Source: CAYTGR01 sp964437445
GTDB lineage: Bacteria > Chloroflexota > Anaerolineae > B4-G1 > SLSP01
Assembly (NCBI GenBank): GCA_964437445.1
Contig: CAYTGR010000025.1
Span: forward strand, 1-64,000
DNA length: 64,000 nt
Reading direction: 5' to 3'
Part shown: positions 61,101 through 64,000 of the stretch, one piece after another
Layout: the number at the start of each line of letters is the position of its first letter
Numbering within the stretch: position 1 is the stretch's first letter
Program-made: the position numbers and the translations under genes
The notes under the pieces: model-generated
What the model was told of the DNA's origin: nothing
Database searches by the model: none
What the model saw: the letters and a program-made list of their open reading frames with translations, nothing else

Positions 61101-64000
61101 ACCCCCTCCCACCGTATTGTTGTAAAAATTGTTGTAGGACAGCAGGAACAACCCGGCCCCATCCATGCCGCCGCCGGTCCCGGACGCATGGTTGCCCACC
61201 ACGCTGTTGCCGTTCAGCATGACCACCGATTGCATACTGTTGTAAACCACCAGCGCGAAGTCCTGGTCGGTGGGATCACCGTTGCCCGGCACGCCGTCGC
61301 CGGCGATGGTCGTGGCCCGCACGCGCACCACGAAAGGACCGCTCACGCCGGCCGGCAGGAAAACACTCTCCACGTTATTACGGGTATCGGCACTCCCGCC
61401 GGTAATGGAAACCCCACCGGAGAAAACGTTGCCCTGATAGGTTTGCCCGCCGACGACCACTTCCAGGTCCAGGTTGTTCACGTAGGCGGCCGCCAACGGG
61501 GTGCCGGGAGCGTCGGTCCAGGCTAACGTCACCCGCAAGGGCCGGCCAGGGTCGGCGACGACCCCTTGCAGCTCATAGACAGCCCCCGTCTCACCTAACA
61601 GCCGCTCCTGATCCACCACCACACGCGGCGTGCCATCCAGCGCCAGGCCCAGATTCACCTCACCGTAGCCCTGATCGTTGGAAGGCAACGTGCCGCCCGC
61701 CCCGGTCCCGTTCAAATAGCGGGTCGCATTGACCAAATAGGCTTTCACCATTGCCGGGCTGGGAGCCGCCCCGCCAAAGTGATCCTGGTAATAACGGTAG
61801 ACCAGCGAGGCTGCGCCGGCCACCGCCGGTGCCGAATGGCTGGTACCAGAGGAGGCCGCATAGAGTGTCTGACCGTCAGGGCGGTATGGATCGCAGACAC
61901 TGCTGCCCTTGTAACCAGCGGCTTGCGAGGCCGCCGCGATAATGTGGGTTCCCGGCGCGACCAGGTCCGGCTTGACGCGGTTGTCGTCGGTCGGGCCCCG
62001 GCTGGAGAAAGCCGCCATATCCATCGCGCTGTCGGCATCGGTGGGCCCCTTGTTGCAGCCATCGGTCCAGGTGGGGCGGTAACTCTCTGCCGCGCCAACG
62101 GCAATCACATTCTTGGCCGTGGCCGGTGGAGCAATCGTACTACTGCTGGAACCATCATTGCCAGCAGAAAATACTACAACGATTTCCTGATTGCCGGTGT
62201 AGAGACCACTTCCCGGCTGAGCATCCCGCACCAGGGCGTCATAGGCTTGCGCGTAAGCATTATAATCGCCCCCGGCAAGTTTCTGGCCCCAGGAGTTACT
62301 GCTGATCCGCGCGCCCAACGCATAGGTGTTGCTAATCACAGCGGCAAAATCATTGTTAGTCAAGCACCAGAGACCCGAATTACAGAAGATTTTGGAGCCG
62401 GCCACCCGGCCAAAGGGGTTGATCCCCAAACCGTAATGATAGCCATCACCGTCCTGGTACGCCGACCCACTCAGATTATTATACCCGGCGACAATGGCCG
62501 CGTTGAGATTACCGTGGCCACCAATGCTATCGGCCAGAGCGTCGGTAGTCCAATTGACATTGTAGATCAGGCGATCCGTGCCGGGCATGACCCCCAGAGC
62601 GTAAAAATCGGCGTGCAAGGGGGTGTTGGTGCCATTGTCAATCCCGTCGTCAGTCACGTCCACGATCGGGTAGTCCGCCGGATCGGTGGAGAGGCCCAAA
62701 CCCTGCAGCCAGGCCAGATAGCCAGGCCCGCTGGGCTGCGTGCCGGCCTCGTTGAGCGCCCCCGCCATAATCTGGCCCTGCACTTCGTCCAGCTTCTCAA
62801 ACTGAGGCAGTGGCTCCACGTTGACCACGTCGGACAACGCCGCCAGCCAGGCCAGTTGGTCCGCTTTGACCCGCACCGCCAGGTTGTAATAATTCAGGAT
62901 CGCGGTGGGCTGATTGATCACCTGCAGTGCCGCAGCCTGAATCTGCTGCACCGTCGCCTCGGCCCCGGCGTGGCGGTAGACCTGGACGACCACCTCTACC
63001 TCGGCCGGGAGTGCCGCCGGATCGGCCAGCGCCGGATGGAGCGCGTAATAGGGCTGGAACGGCCCGCTCCAACGCACCGGCGTCGCAGCCGCCAGCTGCG
63101 TCACGGCCGCTTCACTCCCCCAGACCAGGTAGCCGTTATCCGGGATGTAGGCGACCACCGCCAATCCAGACCGGAGCAGCGCCAGGTAAGCCGCGTCGGT
63201 GACGGGGCCGGGGAACTGCACGAGCCGCAATCCTGCTTGCGTCGCCGCCAACGTCCGCCGCCAGGGCGCCGGCACGGCCGGCTCGCTCTGGAGGGGATCA
63301 AACGCCCCGCTCCGCAGCTGCAACTGCGGCGGTTCAACCAACCCCGCCAGCATAGGCAGCGTCGCGCCGTTGCTCCGCAACAATTGCCCCCCGCCCTTGT
63401 TGCCGCCGAAGATGGCCCCGCCGTTCACTGCGGTGTTGCTGTAAAACGTATTGTGCAGCAGCGTGAGCACCGGCCCCTGGTTGTAAACCGCCCCGCCGTC
63501 ACCGGTCGCCACGTTGTGGAGGAAAATGTTGTTTTGCAGTACCCCGCCTACCCCTGGCCCGACGTAGAGCCCCGCGCCGTTGACCGCAGCGCCACGGGTC
63601 ACCTGGACATTTTCCACGGTGATTGTCGCCGTGCTGGTGAGCACCACCACGCGGCCCAAGGATTGTGCATCCAGTACCGCCGGGCCGTAGCGCGGCGCTG
63701 TCCAATCGGTCAGCGTATAGCCACCCTGTAAAGTCAAACTCTTGCTGATGTAAACGGTCTGCGAATGGCCCTCGCGTGAGGTCACGCCGGCACAATGTCC
63801 CGCCACCTGGACGAGCGCACCGGCACTCGCCGCATCCACCGCCGCCTGAACATCCGTGTAGACCGCGCCGCCCTGGAGCCGCGCGTAACAGGGCCCTGGC
63901 GCGGTATACTCGTCCGCGCCCCGGTCTATCCCGCTGCCAAACGGACGGCCCTGCCCCTCAAAATCCTCGGTGAGACCGGCCACGACTACGGCATCGTCAA
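49125..64000 (-). CDS. Giant secreted repeat protein with embedded S8 subtilase (5' end outside the window)
   Basis: One uninterrupted frame of at least 4,957 codons, open at the right edge. The GTG at 63983 sits inside a DFEG...RGADEY repeat, so it is not the start. From N to C: beta-helix chapter A (interrupted by an S8 peptidase, about 63390-61240); two CARDB/NEW3-like domains (to about 60215); beta-helix chapters B-F (60215-54350), most opening with C(L/Y/V)AR...VYGNVQ.AV and closing with DIGADE; two more NEW3-like domains; chapter G (53560-52500); nine tandem ~107-aa repeats (VTYTHTLTNTGN..DTFTL); VYLPLVLRNF (49568-49597); a CARDB domain; a Pro-rich end. It is extracellular by composition. 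Adhesion or extracellular matrix with proteolysis is inferred. Confidence 0.93.
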   Translation of the reverse strand, partial: DDAVVVAGLTEDFEGQGRPFGSGIDRGADEYTAPGPCYARLQGGAVYTDVQAAVDAASAGALVQVAGHCAGVTSREGHSQTVYISKSLTLQGGYTLTDWTAPRYGPAVLDAQSLGRVVVLTSTATITVENVQVTRGAAVNGAGLYVGPGVGGVLQNNIFLHNVATGDGGAVYNQGPVLTLLHNTFYSNTAVNGGAIFGGNKGGGQLLRSNGATLPMLAGLVEPPQLQLRSGAFDPLQSEPAVPAPWRRTLAATQAGLRLVQFPGPVTDAAYLALLRSGLAVVAYIPDNGYLVWGSEAAVTQLAAATPVRWSGPFQPYYALHPALADPAALPAEVEVVVQVYRHAGAEATVQQIQAAALQVINQPTAILNYYNLAVRVKADQLAWLAALSDVVNVEPLPQFEKLDEVQGQIMAGALNEAGTQPSGPGYLAWLQGLGLSTDPADYPIVDVTDDGIDNGTNTPLHADFYALGVMPGTDRLIYNVNWTTDALADSIGGHGNLNAAIVAGYNNLSGSAYQDGDGYHYGLGINPFGRVAGSKIFCNSGLWCLTNNDFAAVISNTYALGARISSNSWGQKLAGGDYNAYAQAYDALVRDAQPGSGLYTGNQEIVVVFSAGNDGSSSSTIAPPATAKNVIAVGAAESYRPTWTDGCNKGPTDADSAMDMAAFSSRGPTDDNRVKPDLVAPGTHIIAAASQAAGYKGSSVCDPYRPDGQTLYAASSGTSHSAPAVAGAASLVYRYYQDHFGGAAPSPAMVKAYLVNATRYLNGTGAGGTLPSNDQGYGEVNLGLALDGTPRVVVDQERLLGETGAVYELQGVVADPGRPLRVTLAWTDAPGTPLAAAYVNNLDLEVVVGGQTYQGNVFSGGVSITGGSADTRNNVESVFLPAGVSGPFVVRVRATTIAGDGVPGNGDPTDQDFALVVYNSMQSVVMLNGNSVVGNHASGTGGGMDGAGLFLLSYNNFYNNTVGGGGDPNYGSVTPGATDFSVAPGFVDAANGDFHLTLTSAQINAGDPALPLAADFEADPRPQGTRPDVGADESLIFAEVALSDAPPQIFYTLGEVAGRPVTFTHTITNLGKTLSMTDAFTLEVVNNQGWTWQLLGISPTVVLTSGGHQTFRLVVMVPPTITALYNRTFLTATSRTSPVALDVTEDIMARPGVSLIPNYAESGDPGEVLTYTHTLINTGDAPDRYALSIASPLQWGILLTPTTPITVTPGQTATVVVRVVVPKTAPAGLADVMTVTATSRIFPGVSAKVTDTTTANATIGTRYVATSGTDSMNNCTQMIQPCRSVGHAVRQTAWGDAVLVAQGVYTDADIDINQSINLLGGYALQGGDFIMPATGVDPNTTILDAGNVGRGMRIQVPAGVRPVVRGFTIRNAQTSGVGGGIYVQGSSAPTLTQLIIQKARAALGGGIYVEGGLAALQQITITEAAATTGGGGGLYINNGSPVVEQLVISQTSASQGGGIYVQNGSPVFNRVRIGLATANVGGGLYQAGGTLALRNTMIYSCTAAAGTGGGLHRESGLLTVINATFYGNRAATTGGALYDRVASTLVLSNSIIVSNTATMGGGVYRQAGTPPSADYNDVWHNSAGTFPDSNVALGSHSLAADPLFVDPAAGDLHLAYDSPCVDKADPQTPLTDDIDGDIRPTNQGYDIGADELVGCLARIKSTGVIYGNVQLAVETAVETDTIQLSGLCQGVTPRLVNGLWLSQTVFLSKSMTLEGGYNARFDNDPYVNPYTTTLDARSLGRVLVVSGTGEVSVTVVISNLILAHGDATGLDGIGGALYNNGGEVVIGHSTIQASRAVYGGGVANVSGTLTLVTAGVGERMRVISNTATQQGGGAYVADGQLWLEASTLQENVAQLGGGLYAGGGAAFVHRSEVFSNTATSGGGLYAPATGVLTVVNTLVAYNTATDGGGLYNLAGSGLAVRHTTFYANRATGQGGGIYHDAAVTTPVINSTLIVSNTAASGSGIYSANADPRFNYNDLWNNGYGGNLVAGDGVGNLTVNPAFASQDPAALNFLRLTPGSPVEDRADPLSPILVDIDETPRPSNQGFDIGADELGTCYIRVNGLPPTYGNLQVAIRAAKGLTDVLRIAGTCPGVNPMVEGGQVLSQAGYLTKSLGLQGGYTVTDWTLSDPALYTTTLDALGLGRVLYITGTARVTVDGLHLRGGFADNGGALFVGRGVLTVTQSVFYNNAATLGGVLYAFSGTTTLENHNRFFNNSAQNGAVVYNAGGMVTVDSNELRANTASAGGGGVYHASGTTFVQNNVLESNRAANGGAAYNAGSGLTFWHNVVYSNTATNGGGFYTVNATPWVVNTLFLSNTATAAGRAIYSTVAFTPDYNDVFPATNGYGGSATAGAHSLAVEPQLVNVATGNFHLLDTSPLLDRGDPAVTLYHDFEGDYRPGDQGFDIGADERPSCVAQIVRTGVIYGNLQWAINFSQPGDEILVTSDYPCRGVHPWNNDGQIISQTVHVTHSVWLRGGYTLNSQWGGFSRSYPFVPTTLDPQGLGRAVLVTGTTVITADDFILRNGTAAGLGGGPGGADAGGALYYHGLGGLLGAWHFFSNTATYGGALFSNGQGLTLTLSELSNNSAGQQGGAVFVAANDFTLLQSSLSGNQAQRGGGVANGGGQLRLLGSQIFSNTATLEGGGFYNGTGTPLLDLGNRFYGNQAPKGGALYHAGGTAAYWNNLLYHNLATEQGGGLYVAGGTAAFLHNTLYSNQAYDVGGGVYIAGGTVAITNTIFDTNEADQGSAIYGSVGTLGYNDYWPDPAEVQVAGGILTGTHNLNLEPLYVGPVDDVETPGTEDFHLQDRSPLIDVGQTLTAVTRDMDDDPRPINQTSDIGADEFNACLARLARTQQIYGRIGDAVNAAEAGDTIQVAIGRCEESVTIDKRLTISGSWLKDFSRQTRTDRGEDYVATTIDALDQDRVVYIAVSHGGGTYDVTLSRMDYTRGRGGDGGGVYVADNTWARLEYGEIYNSVATGNGGGIYNGSGSHVILWGVGAYSNTATGLGGGVYNASGSTVHLTGADITKNRAYQGGGIYDAGGEFSIINEGVSLNQASENGGGIYLASGGSAEFINLTLATNLAQNGAGLYNARSDTQLYHATLRNNSATNSGGGVYSLGSGTVISACIVASNSAGTAGSGIYGSPAVAVAYTLRWINDYAGVVEGEGNLVGNPAFTLYGSLSLDSPAIDAVPNAASSIGYDTANNPRPQLCAKDMGVEEYGVGRRLLEWVNTPQPPEWLVEPPVTVPFTFTLKNSSERWFNVLDSDTSLGPGTGYTESVTLTLRSQQGWAVIDRIINGGNISIALDRRSARVDIGPSVYMPGQVVYIVVSATVPMGTFASVTDTISLSATAASCIGAPLGIESPPAVVRIKEVRDFVIAPDHVGAALPGQTITYTHVLTNLGNITDTYTLYPRAGFYAVGAIAQPQPPEVTLGPGQSASFVMSVTVKPEAAGGLVDVTNAMAQSEAGTIRGVADSTFISYTVGTRYVATDGQDSLVDERISNPDPLAVDYRDNNCTQPDIAACRTLPQALAQAATGDLIKIARGTYTETYSVSYQGITVTQLAFVNKPVVLQGGYDKANWNETPPNHISQTTVLSPTQGRAIFVTAGVSVTLDRLALTGGSASGLHGGPTGEDAGGNLYHAGGPLWLNAVRLSDGQATVGGGLYAGGGPVWIQNSLFYSNTVSGPTGGLGGGGYVSGTVTLLNNTFYNNRASNMGGAFYAIHGALVVTNTIVANNHNGESGAALVAENGGAADYNLYWQNVTTHTNSLLPPGANSLVDVDPLLVAPAADPPDLRLQRSSPARERGDPATPLAVMPLDYANQSRLQGNRVDIGAYEYPILPGVALEPDYTQLVDKGVAITYTHTLTNIGDFQDVFTLTLSSSQGWATLLTPAVVSLNEGATATVQVRVVVPAVGSGGLVDTTVITATSSRGVGVFDTATDITQVRLQPGLALAPDRTGLAYPGTWITYTHTLTNTGDGPDTYTLTVQSMPGWTVMLTPPSPVSVGYGQTQTLSVAVYVPAGTFSDTVHTVRLTASSWGGPTLTAAVTDTTTVRRVWGVALTPDYSQTVTTQPQVVYTHRLTNTGNFTDTFALVQTSSAGWSGLTPSGPVLLGPGQVALLTVTVTIPAGSGGLSDVTQITATSQTSPTVTAAVTDTTNVQLWEALWFYPDQARDTNANTVVTYTHTLSNAGNVARTVTLTYTGSRGWPTVVVPSGPLVLAAGQAVPVVVTITVPSGTALQVDRTVVTATLMENPGVQAAVVDTTTVQQIVQVALEPNRTGAGYPGTWITYTHTLTNEGDGPDTFNLSYQSSQGWTVNLQPASVALGAGATAPVTAAIWIPAGSGGLVDVTTLRATSTVRPTVSDVATDTTTVTRTVGVQLVPDRAALADPGTAAVYTHTLTNTGNGIDTFTLTVTLDQGAPWAVAVVPAQVTLPAGGTAIVTVTVTVPAGALSGTVAIATATATSWAAPGQAASAQDTTTVRQVAGLLLEPDRSQNTAPGTVVTYTHQLTNTGNSADTFNLSFTSSQGWAALTPAGPVALGPGASAWITVVVTVPPTAVDNTVDTTVVTARSQADPTKADTATDVTTVGQHPGVIFVPDQVGRTDPGTWITYTHWLTNSGDGLDTFTITHRSGWTLTPPAPFTVTLGAQQGTALVVTVTVPLGTGGLTDTAWLTATSAFSPAVYAVVTDATGAIHQPGVALSAGRAVTTTPGSVVAFTHIVTNTGNGPDVITFQAASSQGWPVAPVPPLAVGFGAAQPVTISLTVPAGAVSGTVATLAITATSQAQSSLSATATNTVTVVGPPPRFVYLPLVLRNFSPDGPDLTIAGLTFSATPLAGQPVTVSVTVANVGNRAVTVGNNFYVDFYVDRVPQLTLNGDLSWGAQGAWFGVGQSRTLTGVYTFTTGLHNVYVQADTDNTVRESNEGNNIYGPQPVNVTGLTGLQGSGPTPPPLYGPRPTPTPLP
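49600..52495 (-). repeat. Nine tandem ~107-aa (about 320-nt) NEW3/DUF11-like protein repeats
   Basis: Each unit has the form (V/L)xLxPDxx...PGTxVTYTHTLTNTGNxxDTFTL...SSQGW...VPAG..GLxDxTxVTATS...VTDTTTV. Unit boundaries recur about every 320 nt. The units differ enough that DNA identity is moderate, suggesting old duplications. They form beta-sandwich stalk domains near the C-terminus of the giant protein. Confidence 0.88.
61240..63390 (-). other. S8 subtilisin-like peptidase domain inside a beta-helix chapter
   Basis: Within the giant frame, catalytic residues are visible: Asp in IVDVTDDGID (codon 62649-62651), His in GGHGNLNAAIVAG (62514-62516) and Ser in SSGTSHSAPAVAG (61839-61841). The oxyanion-hole region is FSAGNDGSSS. 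A propeptide-like segment precedes the domain and a beta-sandwich (LRVTLAWTDAPG...NLDLEVV) follows. It is bounded on both sides by beta-helix sequence (GGAIFGGNKGGG before, NGNSVVGNHASGTGGG after). Confidence 0.88.

Noticed and set aside
61779..63731. A 650-codon plus-strand open frame opposite the subtilase region
   Set aside because: It lies wholly antisense to the S8 domain, whose catalytic motifs are clear. The composition is typical of a shadow frame. The same applies to 49857-51299 and 58947-60419.
63961..64000. The GTG at 63983 as the start codon of the giant gene
   Set aside because: The frame is open to the window edge, and the codons around it read as the end of a beta-helix chapter (DFEG...RGADEY). 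The gene therefore continues upstream.
1..64000. Transfer RNA, ribosomal RNA, insertion sequences, prophage or toxin-antitoxin genes
   Set aside because: None could be supported by reading the sequence. There are no cloverleaf-like GC blocks ending in CCA, no transposase or integrase motifs, and no classical antitoxin-toxin gene pairs.

Overview
The window is GC-rich chromosomal DNA from what looks like a member of the Chloroflexota, probably an Anaerolineae-like lineage. This is an inference. It rests on a Na+-pumping decarboxylase plus 2-oxoacid:ferredoxin oxidoreductase (anaerobic metabolism), very large secreted beta-helix / 'TNTGN' repeat proteins, Thr/Pro-rich cell-surface proteins, a YLPLVxR motif near the ends of secreted proteins, and GAF-type sensor kinases. 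No rRNA, tRNA, CRISPR array, transposase or phage gene was seen.

Layout. (1) 0.2-7.4 kb, minus: a four-subunit VOR/KOR-type 2-oxoacid:ferredoxin oxidoreductase lies downstream of a methylmalonyl-CoA-decarboxylase-type sodium pump (carboxyltransferase, gamma-like anchor, biotin carrier, a GNAT protein, beta subunit). Together they fit oxidation of 2-oxoacids to acyl-CoA with reduced ferredoxin, and decarboxylation energy stored as a Na+ gradient. (2) 7.6-18.9 kb, minus: envelope and miscellaneous genes, namely a divergent PyrD/PyrK-like pair, a PrsW/YhfC-like membrane protein, a PH-like membrane protein, a secreted LVIVD-repeat protein, an M1 peptidase, GalE and a Zn-dependent phospholipase C-like protein. 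(3) 19.0-21.9 kb: recF, rsmG and a PAP2 phosphatase. (4) 22.3-28.9 kb, plus: hypA-hypB-hypC-hypD (NiFe-hydrogenase maturation), a homocysteine S-methyltransferase-family protein, a COG2509-like FAD dehydrogenase and pyruvate kinase. (5) 29.0-39.3 kb: a zinc-ribbon membrane protein and an L,D-transpeptidase (minus), then a histidine-kinase-like protein whose H-box histidine is Asn, a TPR protein, TrmO, a LysM protein and oligoendopeptidase F (plus). (6) 39.4-49.0 kb, minus: a WecG/TagA glycosyltransferase, two DUF4870 paralogues, the complete AMMECR1-MEMO-radical SAM cluster, a 58-aa protein, an AI-2E family transporter, pnp, rpsO and an LPXTG protein. (7) 49.1-64.0 kb, minus: one open reading frame of more than 4,950 codons, still open at the window edge. 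It encodes a giant secreted protein with an S8 subtilase embedded in the first of about seven beta-helix chapters, followed by nine tandem ~107-aa repeats and a CARDB domain.

Two features run through the whole window. Nearly every gap between genes in the accessory blocks contains a short degenerate tandem array of 7-nt (sometimes 8-nt) words, with a different word family at each site. Several arrays run into genes and supply stop codons or the last codons. Many genes are also followed, about 10-30 nt after the stop, by strong GC hairpins, only some of which have a U-tract. Recognisable promoters often carry an extended -10 (TGnTATAAT), and recF and its divergent neighbour appear to be leaderless.
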